From assembly GCF_001440475.1 (NCBI RefSeq), contig NZ_LLYB01000055.1, positions 116,807-171,234 of the forward strand: 54,428 bases of DNA, in the 5' to 3' direction. Within the stretch, counting starts at the first letter, position 1, and each line of letters starts with the position of its first letter. Below, piece by piece: positions 41,638 to 51,738 of the stretch. The position numbers and the translations under genes were made by a program. Source of the stretch: Bradyrhizobium lablabi (GTDB lineage Bacteria > Pseudomonadota > Alphaproteobacteria > Rhizobiales > Xanthobacteraceae). The notes under the pieces are model-generated. The model worked only from the letters and a program-made list of their open reading frames with translations. It was not told the origin of the DNA and made no database searches.

Positions 41638-43058
41638 CCGCAGAAGCGCTCATCGGCCTCGTCATGCTTCTGGTCCTGCTTGGCGCGATCTTCATCGGCG
41701 TGCCGATCTCGTTCACGTTGCTGTTTCTCGCTTTTTCGTTCGGCTACTGGGGCATGGGCGGGACGGTCTTCGAACTTGGCTACTTCCAGACCATCGGCAT
41801 GATGAAGGAGGAACTGCTGGCCGCCGTGCCGCTGTTCATCTTCATGGGCTTCATCACCGAGCAGGCTGGACTCATGGAGCGCTTATTTACGGCGTTCCGG
41901 ATGCTACTTGCGCCGGTGCGCGGCGCACTCTTCCTCGTCGTGATCCTGACTTCGACCGTGTTCGCGATGGCGACAGGCATCGTCGGCGCAGCCGTTACTG
42001 TGCTTGGCATCATGGCCTCGCCGATCATGACGAAGGCCGGTTATGACGCCAAGCTTTCAGCGGGCACCATCACGGCGGGCGGCACACTCGGCATTCTCAT
42101 TCCCCCGTCGGTGATGCTGATCGTGATGGGGCCAGTGCTCGGGGTATCGGTCGCCGATCTCTATGCCGCAGCCTTTGGGCCGGGCTTCCTGCTGGCCGGC
42201 CTCTACATCGCCTATCTGATGGGCCGCGCCTTCATGAACCCCAAACTCGGACCGCCGGTGCCAATCGACGAGCGAATCTACTCTTTGGGGTACATTGCGC
42301 GCGAGGTCATCGTCGGAACGCTGCCGCTGCTCGGGCTCATCACGGCGACGCTCGGCTCGATCATCGGGGGGCTAGCGACGCCGACGGAGGCCGCCGGCAT
42401 CGGCAGCGTCGGCGCGCTGATCCTGGCCATCGCATATGGCAGGTTCTCGCTCAGCGGACTGCAGCGGGCGCTGACCTCGACGATGGCGACCTCAAGCATG
42501 GTCCTGCTGCTGGCGGTCACGTCGAACATTTTTGGTGCGGTGTTCGCTCGCCTCGGCTCTGCGAACTGGATCACCGAGACCATGCTCGGCCTCCAGTTGC
42601 CGCCAAGCCTCATGCTGATTGTCGTGCTCCTCCTCATTTTCCTGCTCGGTTGGCCGTTTGAGTGGCCAGCCATCATCCTGGTGTTCCTGCCGATCTTCTA
42701 TCCCGTCGTGAAGGGCATGGGCATCGACCTCATATGGTTCGGAGCATTGGTTGCGGTGGTGCTGCAGACCGCATTCCTGTCGCCGCCGGTCGCCAGGTCG
42801 GCGTATTATCTCAAGCAGGTGGTCAAGGGCTGGAGTCTCGCGACGATTTACGCCGGCATGTTCCAGTTCATGATCCTGCAGGTGATCTGCGTCGGGCTGA
42901 TGATCGCTTTCCCCGGTATTGCGACCTGGTTCCCGCATACGCTGCACGAAGCATCCCGCAGTCAGGTCATCCCGGAGGAGCACAAGCGAATCCTGGAACA
43001 GCAGAAGCTGGCACCGTCCCTGGAGGACGATGACTGGCTGACACCAAAAAAGAAGTAG
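41634..43058 (+). CDS. dctM: TRAP transporter large permease (DctM)
   Basis: A 474-residue membrane protein from ATG 41634, overlapping dctQ as ATGA. About twelve to thirteen helices are visible, with DctM signatures: AAVPLFIFMGFITEQAGL, GTLGILIPPSVMLIVMGP, and GLATPTEAAGIGSVGAL. It is the sodium-driven translocation subunit. An uncommon hydrophilic C-terminal tail of about 35 residues (EEHKRILEQQKLAPSLEDDDWLTPKKK, given in part) points to the cytosol. No terminator hairpin is seen after the stop. Confidence 0.94.
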   Translation: MTAEALIGLVMLLVLLGAIFIGVPISFTLLFLAFSFGYWGMGGTVFELGYFQTIGMMKEELLAAVPLFIFMGFITEQAGLMERLFTAFRMLLAPVRGALFLVVILTSTVFAMATGIVGAAVTVLGIMASPIMTKAGYDAKLSAGTITAGGTLGILIPPSVMLIVMGPVLGVSVADLYAAAFGPGFLLAGLYIAYLMGRAFMNPKLGPPVPIDERIYSLGYIAREVIVGTLPLLGLITATLGSIIGGLATPTEAAGIGSVGALILAIAYGRFSLSGLQRALTSTMATSSMVLLLAVTSNIFGAVFARLGSANWITETMLGLQLPPSLMLIVVLLLIFLLGWPFEWPAIILVFLPIFYPVVKGMGIDLIWFGALVAVVLQTAFLSPPVARSAYYLKQVVKGWSLATIYAGMFQFMILQVICVGLMIAFPGIATWFPHTLHEASRSQVIPEEHKRILEQQKLAPSLEDDDWLTPKKK

Positions 43059-43424
43059 CCGGCTCGTTGTGCGTCGTAGACGAGGTCGACCATGCGATGC
43101 TCGAACCAGCATCAGCTTGCGGCCGCGGAAGTATGTCGCGGGGATCACGCCGGTGCGTGCCGCCGCGAATGCGGGCGCTCTTCCAAGTGTCGAGTTTGAG
43201 GTAGCTAGGTAGCGCGCACTCACGGGGAAGTCGCGGCGAGATACCCGCCCCGGCTCCTGGGGGGCTTGGGGGTTCGGAAGGCCAAGACGAATATCTCGAC
43301 GCAGACCCGCCAGTCCCATACCGGGAGAGCCCGAGCATAGGGGCGACACATGAAACCAAAGAAGTTTCCCTGCCGCTATTGTCCCAACGGACACAGGCCG
43401 GACCCGAGGGCGCCCCTCGCGGTA
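43059..43424. other. Intergenic region with a ppx remnant
   Basis: This 366-bp region holds no intact gene. Its first 110 bp contain the decayed ppx duplicate (see 43081-43166). The rest, with several short G and C runs, has an open frame from ATG 43350 (MKPKKFPCRYCPNGHRPDP) that reads antisense through the small gene at 43425-43616 and has no visible ribosome-binding site; I do not accept it. Confidence 0.6.
43081..43166 (-). pseudogene. Frameshifted fragment duplicated from the 3' part of ppx
   Basis: This stretch aligns with 44699-44791 inside ppx in the same orientation, close to 90 percent identical over some 90 bp by eye. Read on the minus strand it gives AARTGVIPATYFRGRKLMLV, matching AARTGVLPATHFRTQGRKLMLV of Ppx. 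A two-base loss (TCGAACACC reduced to TCGAACC) then shifts the frame, and a TCAG-size gap of about five bases is also present. The similarity stops abruptly on both sides. It is a non-functional relic about 1.6 kb from its source. Confidence 0.8.
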
Positions 43425-43616
43425 TCACGACCAATCGATCGGATTGTAATGCAGTCGACGGCGATCCATTTCCTCGCGCAGCCGTTCTGCGTATTCCTTT
43501 ACGCCGGGACCGGCAAAGCGATACCTGCCGCCCGCTCGCTGATCCAGCTCGACCTGCTGCCGGACATTTTCATAGAAAGCCAAAAGCCGCTCGTCCTTCA
43601 TTTGCGAAAAATTCAT
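43425..43616 (-). CDS. Small conserved hypothetical protein
   Basis: A 63-residue soluble, highly charged protein from ATG 43616 (MNFSQMKDERLLAFYENV). Helix 1 ends RQQVELDQRAGG, then FAGPGVKEYAERLREEMDRRR, and the end is HYNPIDW. I recall close relatives as short proteins in many Bradyrhizobium genomes, without known function. The pattern of charged helices and terminal Trp is well kept, so it is very likely coding. No partner gene is obvious; the neighbours face away. Confidence 0.78.
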   Translation of the reverse strand: MNFSQMKDERLLAFYENVRQQVELDQRAGGRYRFAGPGVKEYAERLREEMDRRRLHYNPIDWS

Positions 43617-43839
43617 CGTCAAGCCCAACCCCTCGGCCATATCGGAAAAGAGCGATGGGGGGCTGGTTCCGCCTTAGCCACGTTGACCTAGATCAAACTT
43701 CGCCTCGCGGTCCCGGCGTTCGCTGCCGGGCATGACCGCTGAGCCTACGAGCGGCCTCGGCCGAAATTTACGTGCTCTCGGAGTTTGCCAGGCCTGATCG
43801 GCCTGAAACCGTCTGAAACATAGATGTCAGGAGGCAAAA

Positions 43840-44298
43840 ATGAGCCGCGGAATGCCATCGATGACTGCGCTCCTTGGGATGCTCGCCCTTGCGGGATATC
43901 AAAATCGCGACAAGCTCGCGGAAATATTCAGCGGTGCTGTGGGGTCGCTTTCCAAACCCGAAGGCGGCGGACAGCCGCGGGCGCAGAGTGACGTGCTGAG
44001 CAACATGCTGGGCAGCGCGGGAGTCGGAGGCCTACTTGGCGGCGGCCTCGGCGAACTGTTCGAGCAATTCAAGAAGAACGGCCAAGGCGAGGCTGCGGAA
44101 TCGTGGATCGGCCCCGGCCCCAACAAGGAGATTTCGCCGCCCGAGCTCAAGCAAGCCATCGGTCAGGATGTTTTGGCGACGCTGGCGCAGCAGACGGGGC
44201 TTTCGCAAGAAGAGCTTCTCGCCCGACTTTCGCGGGAACTGCCATCAGCCGTCGACAAATACACGCCGGACGGTCGTCTACCTTCGCGCGACGCTTAA
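43840..44298 (+). CDS. YidB/DUF937 family protein
   Basis: A 152-residue soluble protein with AGGAGG before ATG 43840. The N-terminal half is GlyLeu-rich ([34 protein letters not shown]) and the C-terminal half has the YidB signature [21 protein letters not shown] then [25 protein letters not shown]. The family is common in proteobacteria; the function is unknown. It is followed by the GlsB-type gene on the same strand after 26 bp, so the pair may be co-transcribed stress genes. Confidence 0.9.
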   Translation: MSRGMPSMTALLGMLALAGYQNRDKLAEIFSGAVGSLSKPEGGGQPRAQSDVLSNMLGSAGVGGLLGGGLGELFEQFKKNGQGEAAESWIGPGPNKEISPPELKQAIGQDVLATLAQQTGLSQEELLARLSRELPSAVDKYTPDGRLPSRDA

Positions 44299-44324
44299 TT
44301 CACCGTGCACAGGGAATTGGTAAG

Positions 44325-44585
44325 ATGAGCATCATCTGGACCATCATTATCGGATTTTTGGCGGGCGTCGTTGCAAAGTTCATCATGCCTGGAAGCAATG
44401 AGCCGTCGGGGTTCATTATGACGACCATTCTGGGCATCGTAGGCGCGTTCGTTGCGTCCTATCTCGGGCAAGCTCTCGGATGGTACAAGGCGGGCGAGGG
44501 GGCCGGATTCATTGGTGCTGTCGTCGGGGCGATCATCGTGCTGGCGATCTATGGGTTCTTCGCGGGAAAGCAGCGAGCGGCTTGA
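44325..44585 (+). CDS. GlsB/YeaQ/YmgE family stress-response membrane protein
   Basis: An 86-residue transglycosylase-associated-type membrane protein with three helices: IIWTIIIGFLAGVVAKFIM, GFIMTTILGIVGAFVASYLG and FIGAVVGAIIVLAIYGFFAG. The Gly-rich helices and the IMPGSNEPSGF loop are typical. Family members rise under general stress, but their role is unknown. ATG 44325 was chosen since the upstream open frame overlaps yidB in another frame. The stop lies about 35 bp from the converging ppx stop. Confidence 0.9.
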   Translation: MSIIWTIIIGFLAGVVAKFIMPGSNEPSGFIMTTILGIVGAFVASYLGQALGWYKAGEGAGFIGAVVGAIIVLAIYGFFAGKQRAA

Positions 44586-44621
44586 ACTCGATGCCGCGTT
44601 ATCGGCGGGAGAGACCAGCGT

Positions 44622-46124
44622 TCACTTCCGCACGATCGAGCCGGCGCGCCCGACCAGGCGCGCCAGTTGCTTGAAGCGGCTGCCGACGCGGTCGGCGACA
44701 AGGTCGACCATGCGATGCTCGAACACCAGCATCAGCTTGCGGCCCTGGGTGCGGAAATGCGTCGCGGGTAACACGCCGGTGCGCGCCGCCGAGATCAGGT
44801 GCGCGACGCGGAAGGCGGCGCCGAGAAGCCGCGCGCGTTCGTCCATCGCCGGCGGCACCAGCTCGCGGATGCGCTCCGGCGGCTCGTTCTCCTCGCTGAG
44901 GCCGGCATAGCGATAAAATACCGACAGCGCGACGAAGGCGCGGCCCTGATGGCTGATCGAGCCGAAATTGCCGTTGGTGATCAGGCTCAGCGTCTCCTCG
45001 CCGCGATGATCGGGATGCACCCGCCAGCCGATGTCGGAGAGCAGGCAGGCGGCATGGCGCAGCCGTCGGTCTTCGTCGGTCTCGCGCAGCTTTACGACAC
45101 GCACCAGCCTGTCGGTCCAAGCGACCAGTTCCTCGGCGTGGCGAGCCGAGCGCGACAGCAGCCCGTTCAGGGTTTGCGCGGCGCAGATAAAACCGTCCTT
45201 GGCGCGCTCCTGTTGCGGCAGCATCTCGTAGAGCAGGCCTTCGCGCACGCCGAAGGTCGAGAACACGATTTCCTTCGGCCGGCCGATGCGGATGATGTAT
45301 TCGAGCACCAGCGCCGCATAGGTCAGCAGCGGACGCCGGGCGTCGGCGACCACTTCGATATCGGCGAGCATGTTGGCGGCCGCGAGCCGGCGCAGGCGCC
45401 GGGCGAAATCGAGCGCGTCGGCGGCAGGTATCGAATAGCCGTGCATCACGCGCAGCGGGTAGCCGCTCTGGACGATGTGGATGCGCGCCAGTGCGCGCCA
45501 GGTGCCGCCGACGGCATAGAAGGTGCGGCCGTGGGCGGCTTTGAGCTGGGCGACGCCGGACAGATCGTCGCGCACGATGCGCTCGGCGCGCTTCAACGAT
45601 TTGTCAGACAGATCCTGCAGCGCGAGGCTTCCCAGCGGCAGCGTGACGCCGCCGTGGACGCGGCTCTTCTGAACGTCGATCAGTTCGAGCGAACCGCCGC
45701 CGAGATCGCCGACGATGCCGTCGGGATTGTGGATGCCGGAGACGACGCCGAGCGCGGAGAGCTTTGCCTCGCGCGGTCCCGACAGGATTTGAATCGGAGT
45801 GCCGCAGATGCGCTCGGCCTTGGCGATGAAGTCAGGACCGTTCTTGGCGTCGCGGCAGGCGGCGGTGGCGATGGCGAAGACGCGCCCCACCTGCTGGATG
45901 CGGCACAGCGCCCGGAATCGCCTGAGCGCCGTCAGCGCCTTGGTGACGGCGTCCTCGGCCATCAAGCCGGTGCTCTGCACCTCGCGGCCGAGCCCGCACA
46001 GCGCCTTCTCGTTGAATATGGTGACGAGGCTGCGCGCCATCGTCTCATAGACGACGAGACGAACCGAGTTCGAACCGATGTCGATGACGGCGACGCTGGA
46101 AGCGCGCTTTCGCGGCCGCTTCAC
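44622..46124 (-). CDS. ppx: Exopolyphosphatase / Ppx-GppA family phosphatase
   Basis: A 500-residue member of the Ppx/GppA branch of the ASKHA ATPase fold. VAVIDIGSNSVRLVVYE is phosphate-1, GIVGDLGGGSLELID is phosphate-2; ATAACRDAKN and SGPREAKLSALG are also typical. An HD-type C-terminal domain spans about residues 320-500 with HPDHRGEETLSLI. The enzyme removes terminal phosphate from polyphosphate, or pppGpp. It follows ppk after only 12 bp on the same strand. Part of its 3' end is present as a decayed copy at 43081-43166. Confidence 0.95.
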   Translation of the reverse strand: MKRPRKRASSVAVIDIGSNSVRLVVYETMARSLVTIFNEKALCGLGREVQSTGLMAEDAVTKALTALRRFRALCRIQQVGRVFAIATAACRDAKNGPDFIAKAERICGTPIQILSGPREAKLSALGVVSGIHNPDGIVGDLGGGSLELIDVQKSRVHGGVTLPLGSLALQDLSDKSLKRAERIVRDDLSGVAQLKAAHGRTFYAVGGTWRALARIHIVQSGYPLRVMHGYSIPAADALDFARRLRRLAAANMLADIEVVADARRPLLTYAALVLEYIIRIGRPKEIVFSTFGVREGLLYEMLPQQERAKDGFICAAQTLNGLLSRSARHAEELVAWTDRLVRVVKLRETDEDRRLRHAACLLSDIGWRVHPDHRGEETLSLITNGNFGSISHQGRAFVALSVFYRYAGLSEENEPPERIRELVPPAMDERARLLGAAFRVAHLISAARTGVLPATHFRTQGRKLMLVFEHRMVDLVADRVGSRFKQLARLVGRAGSIVRK

Positions 46125-46136
46125 AGCCGCGGCCCC

Positions 46137-48350
46137 TTATGACGATGGTTGGCGCTCGTTACGGCGCGTGAGCCGGCGCGGCGAAGATTCCTTGAGAGAC
46201 TTTCCACGACCAGACAGGCTCGGATTCGTCATGAAGTAATTGTGCAAGTTGAACGGCTCTTCGCCTTTCGCGGCCTTCATACGCGTTGAGGACCCGTCCG
46301 GCAACAACTGCCAGCTCTGCTCGGTATCCTTCAGGTTCGCGACCATGATCTGTTCGAGAACCTGCTGATGTACCGTGGGATTTTGCAATGGACAGAGCAC
46401 TTCGACGCGGCGGTCGAGGTTCCGCGGCATCATGTCGGCGGACGAGATATACACAGCCGCCTTCGGGCCAGGCAGGCCCTGACCCATACCAAAGCAGTAG
46501 ATTCGGCCGTGCTCCAGGAAGCGGCCGATCACCGATTTGACGCGAATATTGTCCGATAGCCCGGGCAGTCCCGGCCGCAGGCAGCAGATGCCGCGCACCA
46601 CCAGTTCGATCGAGACGCCAGCCTGCGAGGCTTCGTACAGCGCGTCGATGATGTCGGGGTCGACGAGCGAGTTCATCTTCATCCAGATCGCGCCGGGCTT
46701 GCCGTGCCTGGCGTGATTGGTCTCGCCCTTGATGTGCTCGATGATGCGCTTGCGCAGCGTCAGCGGCGACACCGCCATCCGCTCGATGTCGCTCGGCTCG
46801 GCATAGCCGGTGATGTAGTTGAACACCCGCGCCGCATCGCGGCCGATGATCGGGTCCGAGGTGAAGTAGGAGAGGTCGGTGTAGATGCGTGCGGTGACCG
46901 GGTGATAATTGCCGGTGCCGGTGTGCACATAGGTCGTGAGGCTGCCGCCCTCGCGCCGCACCACCATCGACAGCTTGGCGTGCGTCTTCAGTTCGAGGAA
47001 GCCGTACACGACCTGAACGCCGGCGCGTTCGAGGTCGCGCGCCCAGCGGATATTGGCTTCCTCGTCGAAGCGCGCCTTCAGCTCGATCAACGCCGTCACC
47101 GATTTGCCGGCTTCCGCAGCCTCGGCAAGCGCGCGCACGATCGGCGAATTGTTCGAGGTGCGGTAGAGCGTCTGCTTGATGGCGACGACATCGGGATCGC
47201 GCGCCGCCTGCTGCAGGAACTGCACGACGACGTCGAAGGATTCGTAGGGGTGATGGACGATCAGGTCCTTCTGCCGGATCGCGGCGAAGATGTCGCCGCC
47301 ATGGTCGCGCACCCGCTCGGGATGCCGCGGCACATAGGGCGTGAATTCGAGGTCGGGCCGGTCGAGCCGCGTGAGCTGCGAGAGCTCGTTCATCGCCAGC
47401 ACGCCGTCGACCAGAAACACCTCGTCGTCCGCCGCCGAAAGCGCCTGCCGTACGAAGGCGCACAGCGCTTCCGGCATCTTGGCTTCCATCTCCAGCCGGA
47501 TCACCGAACCGCGCCGCCGCCGCTTCAGCGCGGTCTCGAACAGGCGCACCAAGTCCTCGGCCTCTTCCTCGATTTCGAGTTCGGAGTCCCTGATGATGCG
47601 GAAGGCGCCCTGGCCCTTGACGGTGTAGCCCGGGAACAGCCGGCCGATGAACAGGCCGGTGGCCTGCTCCAGCGGGATCAGGTGAACGGCGCCGTCCTTG
47701 CCCGCGGGCATGCGGATGAAGCGGTCGATCTTGCCGGGCATGCGGATCAGCGCGTTCATCGCCTTGCCGTCGGAGGTCCGCGACAATTGCAGCGCGATGG
47801 TGAAGCCCAGGCTCGGGATGAACGGGAAGGGGTGCGCGGGATCGATCGCCAGCGGCGTCAGCAGCGGGAAGATGTTGTGGAGGAAATGATCCTCGAGCCA
47901 GCTCCGCTCTGCCTTGGTGAAGTCGTGGCCGTCGACCAGCTTGATGCCGGCGTCCGACAGCGTGGTGCGCAGATCGCGCCAGATCGCCTGCTGGTCGGAG
48001 GCGAGTTCCGAAACCGTCTTGTTGATGAGGGCGAGCTGCTCGGACGGCGTCAGGCCATCCGGGCTGCGTTCGGCGATGCCTTCGCGGACCTGTGCCTTGA
48101 TACCGGCGACGCGGACCATGAAGAACTCATCAAGGTTATTGGCGGAAATCGACAGGAACCGCACCCGTTCCAGCACGGGATGGCCGGGATTGACCGATTC
48201 CTCGAGCACCCGGCGGTTGAAATGCAGCCAGGATAGTTCCCGATTGATGAAGCGCTCGGGGCTGGTGGCAATCGCGGGAGGCGCCTCGGCGGCTGGTTCT
48301 TTTTCTTTAATATCAATAACTTGAGCCGATTCCATAAGGCTTTGATCCAT
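46137..48350 (-). CDS. ppk: Polyphosphate kinase 1
   Basis: Ppk1 makes polyphosphate from ATP through a phosphohistidine. With ATG 48350 as start the protein has 737 residues; the frame is open to a TTG at 48392. [18 protein letters not shown] is the N-terminal start. [15 protein letters not shown] lies in the central domain. The phosphate-tunnel His candidates are in [12 protein letters not shown] and [12 protein letters not shown], both conserved in Ppk1. The C-terminal part has [12 protein letters not shown]. It is between hdaA and ppx in a minus-strand run; synthesis and degradation of polyphosphate are therefore encoded together. Confidence 0.96.
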   Translation of the reverse strand: MDQSLMESAQVIDIKEKEPAAEAPPAIATSPERFINRELSWLHFNRRVLEESVNPGHPVLERVRFLSISANNLDEFFMVRVAGIKAQVREGIAERSPDGLTPSEQLALINKTVSELASDQQAIWRDLRTTLSDAGIKLVDGHDFTKAERSWLEDHFLHNIFPLLTPLAIDPAHPFPFIPSLGFTIALQLSRTSDGKAMNALIRMPGKIDRFIRMPAGKDGAVHLIPLEQATGLFIGRLFPGYTVKGQGAFRIIRDSELEIEEEAEDLVRLFETALKRRRRGSVIRLEMEAKMPEALCAFVRQALSAADDEVFLVDGVLAMNELSQLTRLDRPDLEFTPYVPRHPERVRDHGGDIFAAIRQKDLIVHHPYESFDVVVQFLQQAARDPDVVAIKQTLYRTSNNSPIVRALAEAAEAGKSVTALIELKARFDEEANIRWARDLERAGVQVVYGFLELKTHAKLSMVVRREGGSLTTYVHTGTGNYHPVTARIYTDLSYFTSDPIIGRDAARVFNYITGYAEPSDIERMAVSPLTLRKRIIEHIKGETNHARHGKPGAIWMKMNSLVDPDIIDALYEASQAGVSIELVVRGICCLRPGLPGLSDNIRVKSVIGRFLEHGRIYCFGMGQGLPGPKAAVYISSADMMPRNLDRRVEVLCPLQNPTVHQQVLEQIMVANLKDTEQSWQLLPDGSSTRMKAAKGEEPFNLHNYFMTNPSLSGRGKSLKESSPRRLTRRNERQPSS

Positions 48351-48485
48351 CTCGGGCTGGGCGCCGGCATTGTTTAAGCGAATGCCGCCCAAACCATGTG
48401 ATAATCCGATGACGTTTCAATGACATTGATGTTCCGCCCGCAGCCGCCGTCAAGGCGGCAGGACGCAGCACGCACCCCACGCCGT

Positions 48486-49163
48486 TCAGGCGTTGCGTAG
48501 CACTTCCACGGCCAGCGCCCGGGTCACGGGACGGCCGAGCCGCAGCGCCTCGGTGTCCAGGAGTTCGATGGCCCGGCGGGCAGCGGCGTAGGAGCGCTCG
48601 ATCCGGGTGGCCAGATAGCTCACGACCGTCTCGTCGATGCTCAACTGGCGGTCGGCGCAGAATTTGACGATCAGGCCGCGAAACAACAGGTCGTCCGGCG
48701 GCAACAGCGACACGGCGGGGGCGGCGCGCAGCCGCGACCGGAGATCGCGCAATTCGATCTCGAACGAAGCCGGCGGAACGCGAGCCGTGATCAGGATGAA
48801 AGCCCCGTCCTCGCGCGCCAGATTCAGGAGGTGAAATATCGCGCGTTCATCGAAGTCTGATGGCTTCAGATCTTCGACCACCAATGCCCCGGTCGTGAGC
48901 GCGCCGGGAACGGAGGCGGGGTCAAGCGCATGCGCCGATATCGAGCGCGCGCCGGCCTGTTCGGCCCAGATCGCTGCAAGATGGCTCTTGCCGGAGCCCT
49001 CCGGTCCCATCAGCACCATGACGCGGTTCGGCCAATCCGGCCAGCTTTCGATCAGCGATAGCGCGGCTTCATTGGAAGGCCCTTCCAGGAAATTGTCGCG
49101 GGTCAGGCTCTCCGCATGCGGCAACGAGAACGCAAGCTGACGAGGTTGAACGCGAACTGCCAC
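48486..49163 (-). CDS. hdaA: DnaA regulatory inactivator HdaA (DnaA-like AAA+ protein)
   Basis: A 225-residue AAA+ protein related to DnaA domain III, without a DNA-binding domain IV. The N-terminal QLAFSL fits a beta-clamp-binding motif like that of Hda. Walker A is GPEGSGKSHL, Walker B-like LVVEDLK, and the sensor region is near ERSYAAARRAIELLD. In Caulobacter HdaA with the sliding clamp promotes ATP hydrolysis by DnaA and so limits re-initiation. The start is GTG 49163 with GGAG about eight bases upstream. The gene is 93 bp after the phosphatidyltransferase and precedes ppk. Confidence 0.92.
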   Translation of the reverse strand: MAVRVQPRQLAFSLPHAESLTRDNFLEGPSNEAALSLIESWPDWPNRVMVLMGPEGSGKSHLAAIWAEQAGARSISAHALDPASVPGALTTGALVVEDLKPSDFDERAIFHLLNLAREDGAFILITARVPPASFEIELRDLRSRLRAAPAVSLLPPDDLLFRGLIVKFCADRQLSIDETVVSYLATRIERSYAAARRAIELLDTEALRLGRPVTRALAVEVLRNA

Positions 49164-49256
49164 GCAAATCTCCAGGCCGGGATATTGCAGCCTTCATAGC
49201 GTTTTCGAGCGAAATGGCTACGGGTTCGAAGAAAACGCATCAAATAAAAGACGAAG

Positions 49257-49799
49257 CTAGCGCGCTTCGATCGTACTCATGTGCCGTACCCACTCGACGA
49301 GATAGAGCGAGACGGATACCAGCGTAAAGACGGTTACGAATCCCATCAGGATCACGTCGTACGGCGCCGGCTTGAAGTTGAACCCGAGCGAGGCCAGCAC
49401 CAGCGCCGCGAACGCTACCTGCGCCACCGTGTTGAGCTTCGACACCATCAGGGGTTTCATCGGAATCGGTTTGTCGAACAGCCATGACACGATTACCGCC
49501 GTGACGATCATGATGTCGCGCGACACCACGAGGATGACGAGCCAGCGCGGAACCGCACCCCAGATGCCGAGCGCCACGAAGATCGAAACCAGCAGCGCCT
49601 TGTCGGCGAGCGGGTCGAGCAGGGCGCCGAGCTCGCTCGACATGTTGAAGCGCTTGGCGAGAAAGCCGTCGACGGCGTCGCTGACGCCTGCAATGACGAA
49701 GATCGCAAACGCAATTTCCATCTGGCTGGAAACGATCGCCCAGACGATGACGGGCACCAGAATGATGCGCCCCAGCGTAATGATATTCGGAATACTCAA
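49257..49799 (-). CDS. CDP-alcohol phosphatidyltransferase family protein
   Basis: A 180-residue integral membrane enzyme of phospholipid synthesis. The family motif is present as SDAVDGFLAKRFNMSSELGALLDPLADKALL: two DxxDG-type and GxxxDxxxD acid pairs (given in parts), with AKR in place of AR. Four to five helices are visible. The usual product of such genes is phosphatidylglycerophosphate from CDP-diacylglycerol and glycerol-3-phosphate (PgsA), although other alcohols are possible. The start is TTG 49799, with no strong ribosome-binding site. The promoter region is shared with divergent purM. Confidence 0.88.
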   Translation of the reverse strand: MSIPNIITLGRIILVPVIVWAIVSSQMEIAFAIFVIAGVSDAVDGFLAKRFNMSSELGALLDPLADKALLVSIFVALGIWGAVPRWLVILVVSRDIMIVTAVIVSWLFDKPIPMKPLMVSKLNTVAQVAFAALVLASLGFNFKPAPYDVILMGFVTVFTLVSVSLYLVEWVRHMSTIEAR

Positions 49800-49949
49800 C
49801 TCGGTCGCTTCCCGGCTCCCGGCCTTAGATCCGGCCCCTGGCGGGTTCAGCCGGCTCTTATCTACATAGTATATGCGCCAAGCGCTTGCGAGCCATTGCA
49901 GGATCGCTGAATTCCTCGTAACCAGCGGTCATCATACTGGAATTTGGGC

Positions 49950-51023
49950 ATGAACGACCGCAAAAACGGGCTGACTTACGCGGATTCGGGGGTCGATATC
50001 GACGCGGGCAACCGTCTGGTCGACCTCATCAAGCCGATGGTGCGCGCCACGGCCCGGGCCGGTGCGGACGCCGAAATCGGCGGATTCGGCGGCCTGTTCG
50101 ACCTCAAGGCGGCCGGGTTCAAGGATCCCGTCCTGGTGGCGGCGACCGATGGCGTCGGGACCAAGGTCAAGATTGCGATCGAGACCGGGCTGCATGGCGG
50201 CATCGGCATCGACCTGGTGGCGATGTCGGTCAATGACCTCGTGGTGCAGGGCGCGGAACCGCTGTTCTTCCTCGACTATTTTGCCTGCGGCAAGCTGGAT
50301 CCCGAGGCCGCGGCGGCCATCGTGGCCGGCGTCGCCGAGGGTTGCCGGGAATCAGGCTGCGCCCTGATCGGCGGTGAGACCGCGGAAATGCCGGGGCTCT
50401 ACAAGGACGGGGATTACGACCTCGCAGGCTTTGCGGTCGGGGCCGCCGAGCGCGGTACGCTGCTGCCGAGCGCGGATATCGCCGTGGGCGACGCCGTGAT
50501 CGGGCTGGCCTCGTCAGGCGTTCACTCCAATGGTTTTTCGCTGGTCCGCAAGATCGTCGAGCAATCCCGCGTGGCTTTCGATGCGCCGGCGCCGTTCTCG
50601 CCGGTGATGACGCTCGGCGGCGCGCTGCTGGCCCCGACGCGGCTCTATGTCAAATCCTGCCTGCGCGCGATCCGCGAGACCGGCGCGATCAAGGGCCTCG
50701 CCCACATCACCGGCGGCGGCTTCACCGACAACATCCCGCGCGTGCTGCCGAAGCATCTTGGCGTCGGCATCGACCTGGCGCGGCTGCCGGTACTGCCGGT
50801 GTTCAAGTGGCTCGCCGAGCAGGGCGGTATCGCTGAGCTCGAATTGCTACGCACCTTCAACTGCGGCATCGGCATGATCGCGATCGTCAAGCCGGATGCG
50901 GTCGAGAAGGTGACGGAGATCCTCACCGAAAGCGGCGAGACCGTTGCCTTGCTCGGCGAAGTGATCCCGGCGGCGGGCGAACATCGCGTGGTCTATAACG
51001 GCCATCTCGACCTCGCCCCATGA
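49950..51023 (+). CDS. purM: Phosphoribosylformylglycinamidine cyclo-ligase (AIR synthetase)
   Basis: PurM closes the imidazole ring in purine synthesis with ATP. A 357-residue protein from ATG 49950. Family marks are [65 protein letters not shown] and [16 protein letters not shown]. The stop overlaps purN by four bases (ATGA), a common pair. The gap between this gene and the divergent phosphatidyltransferase is about 150 bp. Confidence 0.97.
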   Translation: MNDRKNGLTYADSGVDIDAGNRLVDLIKPMVRATARAGADAEIGGFGGLFDLKAAGFKDPVLVAATDGVGTKVKIAIETGLHGGIGIDLVAMSVNDLVVQGAEPLFFLDYFACGKLDPEAAAAIVAGVAEGCRESGCALIGGETAEMPGLYKDGDYDLAGFAVGAAERGTLLPSADIAVGDAVIGLASSGVHSNGFSLVRKIVEQSRVAFDAPAPFSPVMTLGGALLAPTRLYVKSCLRAIRETGAIKGLAHITGGGFTDNIPRVLPKHLGVGIDLARLPVLPVFKWLAEQGGIAELELLRTFNCGIGMIAIVKPDAVEKVTEILTESGETVALLGEVIPAAGEHRVVYNGHLDLAP

Positions 51024-51673
51024 AGCGCCGTGTCGCCATCCTGATCTCCGGGCGCGGGTCGAACATGGCCGCGCTGATCGACGCGGCAAAAGCTGCGGAC
51101 TTTCCGGCCGAGATCGTCGCCGTCATCTCCAACCGCACCGATGCGCTGGGGCTGGAGAGGGCAGCCGCGAACGGCATCCCGACTGTGGTCATCGAGAGCA
51201 AGCCGTTCGGCAAGGATCGCGCCGGCTTCGAAGCGGTCCTGCAGCGGGCGCTGGACGAGAAGAAGGTCGAACTGATCTGCCTCGGCGGCTTCATGCGGCT
51301 GTTCACCGCGGAGTTCGTGCAGCGCTGGTATGGCAAGATGCTCAACATCCATCCCTCGCTGCTGCCGTCCTTCCCGGGCCTCGATCCGCACGGCCAGGCG
51401 CTCAAGGCCGGCGTGAAGCTCTCGGGCGCTACCGTGCATTTTGTCATTCCCGAAACCGACGCCGGCCCGATCGTGATGCAGGGCGCGGTGGAGGTGGCCG
51501 ATGACGATACGCCGGAGGCGCTGTCACAGCGCATTCTCGGCATCGAGCATCGCATCTATCCCGAGGCGCTGCGTTTGCTGGCGAGCGGCAAGCTTCGCCT
51601 CGAAGGCGACATCTGCAGGACCGCCGGCGGGGCCGACCGCGACGGCACCCTGATTTCGCCGCGGACGATCTGA
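51020..51673 (+). CDS. purN: Phosphoribosylglycinamide formyltransferase
   Basis: PurN transfers a formyl group from 10-formyltetrahydrofolate to GAR, the third step of purine synthesis. The 217-residue protein starts [18 protein letters not shown]. The catalytic Asn-His pair is in [13 protein letters not shown], and the catalytic Asp in [13 protein letters not shown]. Coupled to purM by overlapping stop and start. No terminator hairpin is visible in the 65 bp before the GST-like gene. Confidence 0.97.
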   Translation: MKRRVAILISGRGSNMAALIDAAKAADFPAEIVAVISNRTDALGLERAAANGIPTVVIESKPFGKDRAGFEAVLQRALDEKKVELICLGGFMRLFTAEFVQRWYGKMLNIHPSLLPSFPGLDPHGQALKAGVKLSGATVHFVIPETDAGPIVMQGAVEVADDDTPEALSQRILGIEHRIYPEALRLLASGKLRLEGDICRTAGGADRDGTLISPRTI

Positions 51674-51738
51674 TATTATCTGCCGGGGCAGGCGAACGAG
51701 CGCGAGAGCCGCGCTCCGCTAGGATATATCGAGGTTCC

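Noticed and set aside
43350..43691. Plus-strand frame beginning MKPKKFPCRYCPNGHRPDP
   Set aside because: The start looks zinc-ribbon-like, but the frame then runs antisense through the well-supported 63-residue gene and has no ribosome-binding site.
46704..48236. 510-codon open frame on the plus strand
   Set aside because: Mirror of ppk, which has all family signatures.
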